A DNA stretch of 64,000 bases from Vibrio stylophorae (GTDB lineage: Bacteria > Pseudomonadota > Gammaproteobacteria > Enterobacterales > Vibrionaceae), in contig NZ_CAKLDI010000001.1 of NCBI RefSeq assembly GCF_921293875.1, forward strand, positions 650,475-714,474. Reading direction: 5' to 3'. The position numbers and the translations under genes were made by a program. The notes under the pieces were generated by a model that saw only the letters and a program-made list of their open reading frames with translations, did no database searches and was not told the DNA's origin. The first letter of the stretch is position 1; every line of letters begins with the position of its first letter. This document shows positions 41,563 through 51,506 of the stretch, one piece after another.

Positions 41563-42912
41563 ATGTTTGGCTTTTTTAAAACGCGCGAAGATCGCCCGCT
41601 GATAGCAGCGAGTGCCGATAAGATTCGTGCTATCTATAAAAAGAACCAGTGGCAAGTGTTTCTCGGCTTAGTCTTTGGTTATGCATTTTTCTATGTCGTT
41701 CGCATGTCATTGGGTGTGGTTAAAAAACCAATGCTGGATGCGGAGATCGTCACGAAAACCGAATTGGGTCTGATGGGCTCTGCATTCTTCTTTACCTATG
41801 CCATCGGTAAATTCTCAAACGGTGTGATGTCAGACTATGCCAACATCGGCCGCTTTATGTCTTGCTCTTTGATCTGCTCAGGGGTGACCTGTGCCTTGAT
41901 GGGCATGAACAGCGCCAGCTTCTTCTTCATCCTTCTTTGGGGTTTGAACGGTTGGTTCCAATCTGTGGGTTCAGCGCCTTCTTGTGTGTCTATCTTCCAA
42001 TGGTTCTCACCGAAACAGCGTGGTTCGGTTTACTCCATTTGGGGTGGCTCTCGTAACCTAGGTGAAGCGGTTACTTGGATTGTGACAGCAACGGCTGTGA
42101 GCTACTTCGGCTGGCGTGCAGGTTTTATCGGCGCGGGTATTGCTGGTGTGTGTGCTGCAATTTGCATGTTCTTCTTGCTTAAAGACCGTCCACAAACTTA
42201 CGGTTTGCCAGATCCAGCCACTGCATATGGCGAAGAGCCAGAAAGCAAAGGCGGCAAGGCTGATCCAAAAGAAACACGTCGTGCGCAGCTATTTATCCTA
42301 AAACAACCGACTGTTTGGTTGATTGCAGCCGCGTGTGCATCGATGTACATTTCTCGCTACGCAATTAGCTCATGGGCTGTGTTGTACCTACAAAGTGCCA
42401 AGGGTTACTCGCTGATTGATGCAGGCTTTGCCATGTCAACTTACCCAATCGCAGGTTTCTGCGGCGCGGTACTGGCCGGTATCATTTCGGACAAAGTGTT
42501 TAACGCAAACCGTAACATTCCAACCTTGCTTTACGGATTGGCCAACATCGGTGGTTTCGCATTGATGTTCTGGGGTCCTCAAAGCCATCTATTTGATGCT
42601 GTTGCTTTGGGTCTAATTGGTTTTGCAATCGGTGGTCTTGTGGTGTTCCTTGCAGGTCTAAACGCTTGTGACTTGATGCCAAAAAATGCTGTCGGCGCAA
42701 TTAAAGGCTTTATCGGTTTGTTCTCATATATTGCAGCGTCTTGCCAAGAGATGATCTCTGCACATTTGATCAAAGCGACTGAAGTGAATGGCGAAACCGT
42801 CTACGACTTTAGCCATGTGCAATATTTCTGGATGGGCGCGGCTATTGTGTCTGTACTGCTTGCGTTGACTGTGTGGAACGCCAAGAAAATTACCACAATC
42901 GACGAAAAATAA
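41563..42912 (+). CDS. pgtP: Phosphoglycerate transporter PgtP
   Basis: This 449-residue MFS carrier of the organophosphate:phosphate antiporter group (with GlpT and UhpT) has about twelve helices. Family elements are FYVVRMSLGVVKKPM (the Arg that binds phosphate), FSNGVMSDYANIGRFM and WGLNGWFQSVGSAPS. It exchanges external 3-phosphoglycerate, 2-phosphoglycerate or phosphoenolpyruvate for internal phosphate. The ATG at 41563 with GGGAG upstream is used; the longer frame from 41434 covers the promoter and regulator boxes. Confidence 0.92.
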   Translation: MFGFFKTREDRPLIAASADKIRAIYKKNQWQVFLGLVFGYAFFYVVRMSLGVVKKPMLDAEIVTKTELGLMGSAFFFTYAIGKFSNGVMSDYANIGRFMSCSLICSGVTCALMGMNSASFFFILLWGLNGWFQSVGSAPSCVSIFQWFSPKQRGSVYSIWGGSRNLGEAVTWIVTATAVSYFGWRAGFIGAGIAGVCAAICMFFLLKDRPQTYGLPDPATAYGEEPESKGGKADPKETRRAQLFILKQPTVWLIAAACASMYISRYAISSWAVLYLQSAKGYSLIDAGFAMSTYPIAGFCGAVLAGIISDKVFNANRNIPTLLYGLANIGGFALMFWGPQSHLFDAVALGLIGFAIGGLVVFLAGLNACDLMPKNAVGAIKGFIGLFSYIAASCQEMISAHLIKATEVNGETVYDFSHVQYFWMGAAIVSVLLALTVWNAKKITTIDEK

Positions 42913-42921
42913 TCTGTTGCT

Positions 42922-42950
42922 GGGGTGGCTTAGGCTGCCCCTTCTTTTTT
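42922..42950 (+). terminator. Terminator of pgtP
   Basis: GGGGTGGC-TTAG-GCTGCCCC followed by TTCTTTTTT. Confidence 0.75.
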
Positions 42951-43002
42951 GTGCCAAGGCCAATAGAAGATGTTGGCACTGGGCTCGAATAAAGGTGTTG
43001 TG

Positions 43003-44439
43003 ATGCGTAAAACTAAAATTGTTGCGACCTTAGGTCCTGCCAGCCACAGTGCTGAGCAAATTGAAAAATTGATTATTGCTGGCGCCAATGTATTTCGTTT
43101 GAACTTTTCTCATGGCAGCGCTGAGCAGCACTTGGCCACCGCACAAAGCATTCGCCAAGTGGCGGCAAAATTAAACCAAGCTGTGGGTATTTTGGCGGAT
43201 CTTCAAGGTCCTAAAATTCGTATTGCTCGTTTTGCCCAAGATGCGGTTGAGCTAAAACATGGTCAAGCCTTTACCTTAAACGCCGCGCTCGCTGAAGATG
43301 TTGGCGATGAAAGCCAAGTGGGTTTGGATTACCCAGAGCTGGTGGCGGATGTAAAAGCAGGCGATCGCCTATTACTCGATGATGGTCGCATTCAGTTGGA
43401 TGTCACTGCAGTCCATGCGCCTTGCATTGAAACCACAGTGGTGGTTGCTGGTAAGTTGTCTAACCGCAAGGGAATCAACCTACTGGGCGGCGGTTTGTCA
43501 GCGCCTGCACTGACTGACAAAGACAAGGCCGATATTTTAACGGCTGCGCAAATTGAAGCGGATTTCATTGCAGTGTCATTCCCACGTCACGGTCAAGATA
43601 TTGAGTATGCGCGTGGATTGGTGCGCCAAGCCGGTAGCATGGCACAAATCGTAGCCAAAGTTGAGCGTGCCGAAGTGGTGGCCAGCGTCGAGGCGATGGA
43701 TGAGATGATTGGCGCTTCTGATGTGATCATGGTGGCGCGCGGCGATCTCGGTGTTGAGATTGGCGATGCGCGTTTGCCATTAGTGCAAAAACGCCTGATT
43801 CAGCGCTGTCGTTTATTGGGTAAGCCGGTGATTACCGCAACCCAGATGATGGAATCGATGATCACCAGTCCAATGCCCACGCGTGCTGAGGTGCTTGATG
43901 TGGCCAATGCGGTATTTGATGGGACCGATGCGGTGATGCTTTCTGCGGAAACCGCGGCCGGTCAATATCCAGTGGAAGCCGTGGCATCCATGGCGCGCAT
44001 TGCTGAAGGTGCAGAGCAAGATCAGGTGAAATTTGCACTGCCAACGGCCTGTCACTGCGATGCTTATCAAGGCACCATGGTAGCGATGGCAGCGGCAGCT
44101 GCGCAAAACGCCAATATGGGCGTGGTGGCGCTGACCAAGCAAGGTCAATCTGTGCTGGCACTGTCTCGATTGCTAGAAAATAATGATTTGTGGGCGCTCA
44201 CTGATAACCCATCTTTGGTGGGTAAGATGGCGCTACTACGCGGTGTTTATCCTGTTTATGTCGCCAATCTTTTTGAGCAGGCGCGCAGCGGTATGAATCT
44301 ACACCATTTGCCATTGCCTGCGGCAAGCTTGTCCATGGAAAGTCTTTTAGTGACTCGCTGCACCTCACTTGAGGGCATGGCTGCCGAAGATTTCTGTCAG
44401 TTGATTCATCCACAGCAGCAATTGGCACCCGTGGCTTAA
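43003..44439 (+). CDS. pykA: Pyruvate kinase (type II-like)
   Basis: This 478-residue enzyme converts PEP and ADP to pyruvate and ATP. Motifs include KIVATLGPAS, FRLNFSHG, ADLQGPKIRIARF, the catalytic Lys region IVAKVERAEV and the metal/substrate segment MVARGDLGVEIG. Then come TQMMESMI, PTRAEVLDVANAV and ETAAGQYPVEAV. The short C-terminal domain is typical of PykA. The ATG at 43003 starts MRKTKIVATLGP. It lies right after pgtP, so imported PEP and phosphoglycerate meet the enzyme that turns them into pyruvate. Confidence 0.93.
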   Translation: MRKTKIVATLGPASHSAEQIEKLIIAGANVFRLNFSHGSAEQHLATAQSIRQVAAKLNQAVGILADLQGPKIRIARFAQDAVELKHGQAFTLNAALAEDVGDESQVGLDYPELVADVKAGDRLLLDDGRIQLDVTAVHAPCIETTVVVAGKLSNRKGINLLGGGLSAPALTDKDKADILTAAQIEADFIAVSFPRHGQDIEYARGLVRQAGSMAQIVAKVERAEVVASVEAMDEMIGASDVIMVARGDLGVEIGDARLPLVQKRLIQRCRLLGKPVITATQMMESMITSPMPTRAEVLDVANAVFDGTDAVMLSAETAAGQYPVEAVASMARIAEGAEQDQVKFALPTACHCDAYQGTMVAMAAAAAQNANMGVVALTKQGQSVLALSRLLENNDLWALTDNPSLVGKMALLRGVYPVYVANLFEQARSGMNLHHLPLPAASLSMESLLVTRCTSLEGMAAEDFCQLIHPQQQLAPVA

Positions 44440-44545
44440 GCATGCCTTTGCAACTTGTTTGAACCTGATGTGATATCTCCCCCGATACACACGGCGCATC
44501 CTGAAGCTCCACAGGGATGTGCACTTGAAGGAATCACTTCCCTTT

Positions 44546-44571
44546 CCCGCCCTTTGAGGCGGGCTTTTTTA
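44546..44571 (+). terminator. Terminator of pykA
   Basis: CCCGCC-CTTTGA-GGCGGG followed by CTTTTTT. A second stem (GCGCATCC/GGGATGTGC, about 44490-44522) precedes it. Confidence 0.85.
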
Positions 44572-44712
44572 TTTTTAAGACAAAAGCGGTGCAAATTTGC
44601 CAACAAGGCGTAATGAGATTTGAGTCTGACCGCTAAATCAGCCAAAATAGCGCCAATTTTTCACCCATTTCACTGCGACTATCGCAGTCACGCTGTAAGA
44701 AGAGCTCCATTC

Positions 44713-46302
44713 ATGGCGAATTCGATTATTTTGCAAGAGGTGGCGACCCGCCGTACTTTTGCCATTATCTCTCACCCCGATGCAGGTAAAACCACCATCA
44801 CTGAAAAAGTGCTGTTGTTCGGAAACGCATTGCAGCGCGCGGGTACGGTAAAAGGTCGTGGCTCGAACCAGCACGCGAAATCGGACTGGATGGAGATGGA
44901 AAAAGAGCGTGGTATCTCGGTCACCACCTCGGTGATGCAGTTCCCTTACAACGGCGCATTGGTCAACCTTCTCGATACCCCTGGGCACGAAGACTTCTCA
45001 GAAGATACCTACCGTACATTGACGGCGGTGGACTCTTGTTTGATGGTGATCGATGCGGCCAAAGGTGTTGAGGATCGCACCCGTAAATTGATGGAAGTTA
45101 CCCGTCTACGTGATACGCCAATCGTGACCTTTATGAACAAATTGGACCGCGAAATTCGCGACCCAATGGAACTACTTGATGAAGTAGAAAGCGAGCTGAA
45201 TATCGCTTGTGCTCCTGTTTCTTGGCCAATTGGTTGTGGTAAAGGCTTTAAAGGTGTGTACCACATTCACCGCGACGAAACGATTTTGTATGCATCTGGC
45301 CAAGGTCACACCATTCAAGAAGAGCGCATTATTAAAGGATTGGATAACCCTGAGTTGGATGCAGCTGTGGGTGAAGATCTAGCCAACCAGCTTCGTGAAG
45401 AGTTGGAGTTGGTATTGGGCGCATCCCATGAATTTGATCAAGAGATGTTCTTGGCTGGTGAGCTAACCCCTGTATTCTTTGGTACGGCACTGGGTAACTT
45501 TGGTGTGGACCATATGTTGGATGGTTTGACGCAATGGGCGCCTGCGCCGCAACCGCGTCAAGCCAACGAGCGTGAAGTGACTGCACAAGAAGAGAAGTTC
45601 AGTGGTTTCGTGTTTAAGATTCAGGCCAACATGGATCCAAAACACCGTGACCGTATCGCCTTTGTTCGCGTGGTATCGGGTCAATACACCCAAGGCATGA
45701 AGATGAAGCATGTGCGTACGGGTAAAACCGTGAGCATTTCTGATGCGGTGACCTTTATGGCCGGTGACCGTGCGCGTGCAGAGCATGCTTATGCCGGTGA
45801 TATTATTGGCTTGCACAACCATGGCACCATTCAGATTGGTGATACCTTCACTCAAGGTGAAGATCTGAAATTTGCCGGTATTCCAAACTTTGCGCCAGAA
45901 CTATTCCGCCGTATTCGCTTGCGCGATCCATTGAAGCAAAAGCAGCTTCTTAAAGGTTTGGTGCAGCTTTCAGAAGAGGGCGCGGTTCAGGTGTTCCGTC
46001 CATTGCAAAACAACGATTTGATTGTTGGTGCGGTGGGTGTGCTGCAGTTTGATGTGGTCGTTGCGCGCTTGAAAGCGGAATACAACGTTGAAGCGGTTTA
46101 TGAGCATGTCAACGTGGCTACCGCGCGCTGGGTTGAATGTGCAGATGGCAAGAAATTGGATGAGTTCCAACGCAAGAACCAAGTGAATTTGGCGCTAGAT
46201 GGCGGTGATAACCTGACCTATATCGCACCAACCATGGTCAACTTGAACCTCACCCAAGAGCGTTTCCCTGATATTGAGCTGCGCAGTACGCGCGAACATT
46301 AA
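44713..46302 (+). CDS. prfC: Peptide chain release factor 3
   Basis: This 529-residue translational GTPase starts [20 protein letters not shown] motifs are [22 protein letters not shown] and MNKLDRE; the EF-G-like domains II and III and the RF3 C-terminal domain ([21 protein letters not shown]) follow. It recycles RF1 and RF2 from terminated ribosomes. The in-frame extension upstream of the ATG at 44713 is not conserved. Confidence 0.97.
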   Translation: MANSIILQEVATRRTFAIISHPDAGKTTITEKVLLFGNALQRAGTVKGRGSNQHAKSDWMEMEKERGISVTTSVMQFPYNGALVNLLDTPGHEDFSEDTYRTLTAVDSCLMVIDAAKGVEDRTRKLMEVTRLRDTPIVTFMNKLDREIRDPMELLDEVESELNIACAPVSWPIGCGKGFKGVYHIHRDETILYASGQGHTIQEERIIKGLDNPELDAAVGEDLANQLREELELVLGASHEFDQEMFLAGELTPVFFGTALGNFGVDHMLDGLTQWAPAPQPRQANEREVTAQEEKFSGFVFKIQANMDPKHRDRIAFVRVVSGQYTQGMKMKHVRTGKTVSISDAVTFMAGDRARAEHAYAGDIIGLHNHGTIQIGDTFTQGEDLKFAGIPNFAPELFRRIRLRDPLKQKQLLKGLVQLSEEGAVQVFRPLQNNDLIVGAVGVLQFDVVVARLKAEYNVEAVYEHVNVATARWVECADGKKLDEFQRKNQVNLALDGGDNLTYIAPTMVNLNLTQERFPDIELRSTREH

Positions 46303-46462
46303 TCTTCGTCGTCATTGGGGGGATAACTGCGTTTACTACACAAATTCACCTCAATCACATAGCGGACTATGCTCATGGGGATGAATTTGTTTGTTGCCTT
46401 GTTCTAACCGCAATGACTTAGAATTAAATGACTTAGAAAAAGACGCTTCGTATTTGATGTTA

Positions 46463-46503
46463 AAAAGGGTTGATACCGTCGTGGTATCAACCCTTTTATT
46501 TTT
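46463..46503 (+). terminator. Strong terminator between prfC and secF
   Basis: A 15-base perfect stem (AAAAGGGTTGATACC/GGTATCAACCCTTTT) with a five-base loop, and A/T-rich sequence on both sides, so it can act in both directions. Confidence 0.85.
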
Positions 46504-46505
46504 CT

Positions 46506-46545
46506 AGGAACTCAGGAACTCAGGAACTCAGGAACTCAGGAACTC
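46506..46545. repeat. Five tandem AGGAACTC units
   Basis: Perfect 8-bp tandem repeat, five copies, followed by a partial GGGAA. It lies in the non-coding gap of convergent prfC and secF and is likely a slippage-prone microsatellite. Confidence 0.9.
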
Positions 46546-46626
46546 GGGAAATCGCCAATCGATTTGTCTTCACTGAGCTGTATTTCCCGATTTTCCGGAG
46601 CGTGTTCGTCCTTAAGGTTTGGACTT

Positions 46627-47553
46627 TTAGGGTAAGTCATCCACCAGTTCTGGTTTTGGCTGATAGTGCTCAGCGCATAAGCCCAAACGTTCTTGTACTG
46701 TGGAGGCGATGGTCACTGAAGACCAAGTCCCTGTGAGTACCCCGAAGAACAGGGTGACTGAGAAGCCATAGAGCGCTTCGCCGCCAAGTAGCAGCAAACA
46801 GGCGATGGTAAACAGGGTTGTACCTGCGGTAATCAAAGTCCGTGAGAAGGTTTCACGCACCGCGCGATCACTACTGATGTAGATATGATCGCGTGGGCGT
46901 GCGCGCAAGATATCACGCAGGCGATCGGCAATGACGATGGAGTCATTGAGTGAGTAACCGATCACCGCCAGCATCCCCGCAATCACGTTGAGATCCATCT
47001 GCACCCCTAAAAAGGCCAAGACGCCTAGGGTTAAAATGGTATCGTGAATCAAAGAGGCGATTGCCGCTAACGCCAAACGCCATTCAAAGCGCATGGCCAA
47101 ATAGATCATAATCGACAACGAAGCCACGAGTAGTGCCAGCGCGCCTTGATCAAAGAGCTCTTCACCCACTTGTGGGCCAACCACAGTCGCTTGAACTAGG
47201 GTCGCAGGTTGACCGCTAATGGCACTAAAGGTGTGCAGCCATTGCTGCGGATCCACGGCGGTAGGTTGCGGTGGCAAAATCAGCTGCCACGTGTCGTTTT
47301 GTGCAATTAGCTCAAGCCCTTCACGGGTTTGTGCAGGCAGCGCCGCTAAAAGTTCTTTGGCTGTTTTGAGGGTTGGCATCGAAAAATCGATGATGGTCCC
47401 GCCAGTAAAATCGATACTGGGTTTGAGCCCGTAGTGCCAAATGGCAAATAGGCTGAAAATAATCATGCACAATGAAGCGGCCAAACCACCGTAACGCACT
47501 TTGGTTAGGGTCGGAATGCGGCTGATTGTTGGTTGCATTGCTAATTTTTTCAT
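46627..47553 (-). CDS. secF: Protein-export membrane protein SecF
   Basis: This 308-residue RND-type membrane protein has six helices with a periplasmic domain after the first. Family motifs are GLKPSIDFTGGTIIDF, VVGPQVGEEL, GYSLNDSIVIADRLRD and SRTLITAGTTLFTIACLLLLGG. With SecD it uses an ion gradient to pull preproteins through SecYEG on the periplasmic side. It follows secD by 13 bp. Confidence 0.95.
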   Translation of the reverse strand: MKKLAMQPTISRIPTLTKVRYGGLAASLCMIIFSLFAIWHYGLKPSIDFTGGTIIDFSMPTLKTAKELLAALPAQTREGLELIAQNDTWQLILPPQPTAVDPQQWLHTFSAISGQPATLVQATVVGPQVGEELFDQGALALLVASLSIMIYLAMRFEWRLALAAIASLIHDTILTLGVLAFLGVQMDLNVIAGMLAVIGYSLNDSIVIADRLRDILRARPRDHIYISSDRAVRETFSRTLITAGTTLFTIACLLLLGGEALYGFSVTLFFGVLTGTWSSVTIASTVQERLGLCAEHYQPKPELVDDLP

Positions 47554-47566
47554 CGTTCGCTCTTCC

Positions 47567-49426
47567 TTAGATGGTCACTTGGTGGCGCTGATCGCGGCCC
47601 CACAATGGGTTGATAATGGCGCGGGTGCCCCAAATCCCGGTGATCATACTGGCAATCAAGCCAAGGATCAGGGTGGTGGCAAAGCCTTGAAGTGGACCAG
47701 AGCCGATGGCATAGAGACAGGCTGCAGAGAGCAACGTCGTTAAGTTAGCATCAAAGATGGTGCGAAATGCGGCGCGATAACCAAAGTCAATGGACAGCGC
47801 TAGGCTTGCACCTTCACGAAGCTTGTCGCGAATCCGCTCAAAGATCAGCACATTGGTATCCACCGCCATACCCACGGTAAGCACCAGACCGGCAATCCCC
47901 GGAAGGGTCAGCACGGCGCCAGGCACCATCACCAATAGACCCACTTGCATCACTAAGTTTGCCATGAGCGCCAGTACGGCGACCCAACCAAAACGGCGAT
48001 ACCAGAAGATCATAAAGATAGCCATACCGCCCATACCCAGTGCCAACGCGCTCATCCCTGCATGAATGTTGCTTGCACCTAGGGTTGGACCAATAGCGCG
48101 CTCTTCAACAATTTGCACTGGCGCAGTCAGCGCACCGGCGCGAAGTAGCATGGCCAGCTGTTTCGCTTCTTGCTGGTTATCTAGGCCGGTAATGCGGAAG
48201 TTGGTGCTCAGCGCACTTTGAATCGTAGCGACGTTAATGACGCGAGATTCAGCCACCAATTTGCCTTGGTTGTCGCTGTTATATTCGGTGTAAACCGTGG
48301 CCATAGGTTGACCAATATGGCTGCGGCTAAAGCGCAGCATCTGCTCGCCACCGCTGCTATCAAGCTGAATGCCTACCTGTGGACGGCCCATTTCATCGGT
48401 CGCGGCATTGGCATCAATGATGTGATCGCCGCCAAGCAGTGGTTTGTTGGCTAAGCGAACCATTTGACCATTGTTATCCGGTAGTTGGTTACGGCTGTAA
48501 TCGGCCAATTGATAGAAGGCCAGCGATGCGGTAGCACCAATCACAGATTTGGCTTGTTTTGGATCGTGCACACCGGGCAATTCGATACGAATATGGTTCG
48601 CCCCTTGGCGCTGCACGCTGGCTTCAACAATACCCAGCTCACCAATACGTTGGCGCAGGGTGGTGATGTTTTGGCTCATCGCTGCATTCGCAAGTTGCTG
48701 CTGGCTTTGCTCATTGAGTACGAAGTGCAGGCCATCACTTTCAGGAACCACATGCCAATTGCTTTGATAATCCAGTACCACAGTTTTTAGCGCCGCATTG
48801 AGGGTGTCATCATCGCCTTTGACCACAAGTTCAGTTGGGTTGATTTGGGCAATACGAATAGGACGAATACGGGCATCACGCATGGCATTTTCAATGCTGG
48901 TTTTCAGTGCATCTTGCTGGTGGTGATAGACCGCATCTAAATCCACAAAGAGTAGAAGCTGAACGCCGCCGCGCAAATCTAGACCCAGTTTGACCGGATG
49001 TGCGCCTAATTTATCAAACCATGTTGGCGCCGCAGAAACATACTGCACAGTAAGTTCAGTTTTGCGTGGCAAGGTTTTGCTGAGCAGCGTTTTGGCTTGT
49101 TGCTGTGCGTTGATGTCGGCAAATTGCAGATCTAAATCACCATCGGTTTGGGTGATTTGACGATAGGGGATCTTGGCATCATTGAGTGCATTGACCACAG
49201 TTTGTTGGCTCACAGGCGATTGTTTGTCGCTATGAATGCTGAGCGCAGGAATATCACCATAAAAGCTTGGAATCGCTTGAATTAAGCAGGTGATAAAAAT
49301 CAGCGCTAGGAGGCCATATTGCCAAAACTTAAAGCGATTGAGGGTCGACTGGGTCGCTGAGTGATGATGCGCTGCATGACCTGCACGGTGACGCTGCGAA
49401 TGTTGTGGTTTAACGCTGTGGCTCAT
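47567..49426 (-). CDS. secD: Protein-export membrane protein SecD
   Basis: This 619-residue SecD has a His-rich N-terminal tail (HSQRHRAGHAAHHHSATQ), a first helix, the large periplasmic P1/P4 domains (GLDLRGGVQLLLFVD, LRQRIGELGIVEASVQRQG, IELPGVHD) and a C-terminal RND domain with GLVLTVGMAVDTNVLIFERIRD, whose Asp is the proton/Na+ relay. No yajC, tgt or queA precedes it, so this is probably the second SecDF set that Vibrio species carry. The metal-binding-looking His tail is unusual. Confidence 0.95.
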   Translation of the reverse strand: MSHSVKPQHSQRHRAGHAAHHHSATQSTLNRFKFWQYGLLALIFITCLIQAIPSFYGDIPALSIHSDKQSPVSQQTVVNALNDAKIPYRQITQTDGDLDLQFADINAQQQAKTLLSKTLPRKTELTVQYVSAAPTWFDKLGAHPVKLGLDLRGGVQLLLFVDLDAVYHHQQDALKTSIENAMRDARIRPIRIAQINPTELVVKGDDDTLNAALKTVVLDYQSNWHVVPESDGLHFVLNEQSQQQLANAAMSQNITTLRQRIGELGIVEASVQRQGANHIRIELPGVHDPKQAKSVIGATASLAFYQLADYSRNQLPDNNGQMVRLANKPLLGGDHIIDANAATDEMGRPQVGIQLDSSGGEQMLRFSRSHIGQPMATVYTEYNSDNQGKLVAESRVINVATIQSALSTNFRITGLDNQQEAKQLAMLLRAGALTAPVQIVEERAIGPTLGASNIHAGMSALALGMGGMAIFMIFWYRRFGWVAVLALMANLVMQVGLLVMVPGAVLTLPGIAGLVLTVGMAVDTNVLIFERIRDKLREGASLALSIDFGYRAAFRTIFDANLTTLLSAACLYAIGSGPLQGFATTLILGLIASMITGIWGTRAIINPLWGRDQRHQVTI

Positions 49427-49575
49427 GATTGGGCCTCCATCATGGTGAAGGCAACCAGAGATGCATATTGCGCTGATATAGTTTGCTCTGTCGCGGTTTG
49501 CAACGTTGAGGCCCGCAGATAAGATGCTGCGCAGGATATATTGAATCGAGTCATGGATTCATTCCAAATAAAAAG

Positions 49576-49613
49576 AAAACAAAAAGGCGAGGGGAGTCCA
49601 AAGGCTCTCCTCG
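49576..49613 (-). terminator. Terminator of the small membrane-protein gene
   Basis: Minus-strand CGAGGAGAG/CTCCCCTCG stem (one mismatch) followed by CCTTTTTGTTTT. Confidence 0.65.
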
Positions 49614-49628
49614 ATAGATTATTTCGAT

Positions 49629-49994
49629 TTATTTGGAGTCGTGCGCTTGGGCGAATCGGTAGCGCAAATTAGCTTCTTGCCAACCGCCGAGCCTGTGATG
49701 TGGAAAACGAAGGTAGTGCGATGGAATTTGCTGCTTTAAAAGCAAAGCAACAAGGAGTGCAAAACTAAAAAGAGCCAATAACCACAACCGTTGCGGCGGA
49801 AAAATGGCCGGCAGGGTGTTGGATTTGCTCGGGGTTTTGCCAAGATATAAACGAGGTGTGTGGCTATCAGGTAGCGCTGCGGGCAGTAAGGCTTCACTGA
49901 CCAGCTGGTGTGGATTGATTTGTGTTTCAAAGGTAACAGCACGCTCTGCCAAGGTTCTGCTACAAAGCAAAACCAGCACGAGTAGGCTCAACAT
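49629..49994 (-). CDS. Small membrane protein of unknown function
   Basis: The protein has 121 residues from the ATG at 49994. It has a hydrophobic N-terminal segment (MLSLLVLVLLCSRTLA), a polar Pro-rich middle of about 45 residues, a second strong helix (LLALFSFALLVALLLK), and a basic/aromatic tail (LRFPHHRLGGWQEANLRYRF). Two helices with the middle outside the membrane is the simplest topology. I do not recognise a family. A TTG at 50045 with AAGG upstream is an alternative start adding 17 residues. A terminator follows it, separating it from secD. Confidence 0.5.
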   Translation of the reverse strand: MLSLLVLVLLCSRTLAERAVTFETQINPHQLVSEALLPAALPDSHTPRLYLGKTPSKSNTLPAIFPPQRLWLLALFSFALLVALLLKQQIPSHYLRFPHHRLGGWQEANLRYRFAQAHDSK

Positions 49995-50245
49995 CCCCCA
50001 GGAGAAGCGAGTGAGCTTAGGTTGGTACTGTTCTAATTGGGGCAAAAAACCTTGCCTTTTTGTCGTACAATCAATCAAGATGCAGTGGTTGTACTGCGCG
50101 GGCAAAAAAAAAGCAATCAATCTTTATCAATGGATGGCCTTTGCTTTGCCAACTTTGCGCACCAGTCGACGAAATATCTCGTTCAATTGAGCCTCTGAAA
50201 AATAACGCCCACACTTAATGACCCCCTCTATGCTCGGTGATCCAG

Positions 50246-51067
50246 ATGTTGTTTGATAGCCATTGCCACTTTGATTTTCCTGCGCTGCAACAAGCTGCAT
50301 CGCAATATCTGCAAGATGCAAAGGCGCATGGCGTGGCTGCGATGCTGGTGCCTAGTGTTAGCCGCGAGCAGTGGCCACAGGTGATGCATTGCCAAACGCA
50401 TTTGCGTGATAGCAGCACAAATAAGCCGCTGGATTTTTATTATGCACTGGGCCTACATCCCTGTTTTCTTGAGCAGCATCAGGATGCGGCAGATCTTGCC
50501 GCTTTGGATGCAGCGCTGAGCATTCGTTCAAAGCATTGCGTCGCTGTGGGCGAGTGCGGTCTTGATTGGCGCTTAGCGGATCAGCCAATTGCGGAGCAGT
50601 CAATTAAAGCGCGACAAATTCAGTTGCTGCAAGGCCAGCTGGATTTAGCAAAACGCCACCAGTTGCCGGTGATTCTCCATGCTGTGCATTGTCACGCTGA
50701 ATTACTGGCACAGCTGAAACTGGCGAAATTGCCGCAAGCTGGGGTGATCCACGGTTTTACCGGTAGCTACGAGCAGGCCATGGCTTATATCAAGCTGGGG
50801 TTTTATATCGGGGTTGGCGGCGCGATCACCTATCCGCGGGCACTGAAAACGCGCCGTACCGTGGCACGCTTGCCTTTAACCTCGTTGCTATTAGAAACCG
50901 ATGCGCCAGATATGCCGCTGCATGGATTTCAAGGCCAGGTGAATACGCCCGCGCAAATTGCCCGTGTTTTTTTAGAGCTTTGCGCCCTTCGTCATGAGTC
51001 GCCAGAGCAGATTTCCCAGACATTGTGGCAAAACACCCTGCGCTGCTTTCAAATCGAGATGCATTGA
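50246..51067 (+). CDS. TatD-family metal-dependent hydrolase (YjjV-like)
   Basis: This 273-residue TIM-barrel hydrolase has metal-binding motifs FDSHCHFDF at the start, AVGECGLDW, VILHAVHCH, GVIHGFTGS and LLLETDAPDMP. Family members act as 3'-5' exonucleases or deoxyribonucleases/D-aminoacyl hydrolases; the YjjV branch is not well characterised. The ATG at 50246 has GGTGA five bases upstream and is preferred to the GTG at 50237. It lies alone before nupC, a neighbourhood similar to E. coli, where yjjV lies near deoC. Confidence 0.87.
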   Translation: MLFDSHCHFDFPALQQAASQYLQDAKAHGVAAMLVPSVSREQWPQVMHCQTHLRDSSTNKPLDFYYALGLHPCFLEQHQDAADLAALDAALSIRSKHCVAVGECGLDWRLADQPIAEQSIKARQIQLLQGQLDLAKRHQLPVILHAVHCHAELLAQLKLAKLPQAGVIHGFTGSYEQAMAYIKLGFYIGVGGAITYPRALKTRRTVARLPLTSLLLETDAPDMPLHGFQGQVNTPAQIARVFLELCALRHESPEQISQTLWQNTLRCFQIEMH

Positions 51068-51401
51068 TCGACTTATTTCAGCGCTGAGATTCAAGCGCTA
51101 TCCCGCCCTAATGAAAAAATTTGCGATTTATCACAGGCAATCGATTTTACAAAATGTCGATTTTCATCACACTCTTTGCATTTTTGTTAACGAAAACGAT
51201 TGGCTGAAATTTATCATTCGTAGCAGTGAGCGCTTTGTGCTCAAATGCCTGCGTTCGTGATTCGGTCGCCTTTACCCTACATTTGGCAAGAAAAAACACG
51301 AATAATAGGCATACTTGAGGTATGACGACGGTGATGCTGTTGGTGTGGTTTTGTGCAGGATTCATGTTTTTACTGAAACGTTTATTTTTGTACAAATAAA
51401 A
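51068..51401. other. Gene-free stretch upstream of nupC
   Basis: AT-rich sequence without a credible frame. No terminator with a T-run is evident after the TatD-like gene. Confidence 0.4.
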
Positions 51402-51443
51402 GTGTGAAGTATGTATGCAAAACGTGTGCGCTATGCGTATAAT
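51402..51443 (+). promoter_or_regulatory. Candidate CRP-dependent nupC promoter
   Basis: -10 TATAAT at 51438-51443 with a poor -35. TGTGA at 51402-51406 starts a CRP-like half-site centred about 41 bp before the expected start point, the class II position. The second half (TATGC) is weak. Confidence 0.42.
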
Positions 51444-51506
51444 CCGCTTCCGAAATCAACACCCACCCTTTTATTCAAACAATATAACGAAGGAGTGCCA
51501 TAAACT

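Noticed and set aside
46506-46545. CRISPR or att repeat
   Set aside because: An eight-base tandem repeat without spacers and with no linked cas or integrase gene.
50127-50321. Minus-strand frame ending in a plausible basic helix, between the small membrane protein and the TatD-like gene
   Set aside because: The only usable start lies inside the TatD-like gene, and no in-frame start with a ribosome-binding site is found in the free part. It may be real, but I cannot support it.
51115-51140. CRP site TTGCGATTTATCACA upstream of nupC
   Set aside because: The two half-sites are separated by four rather than six bases.
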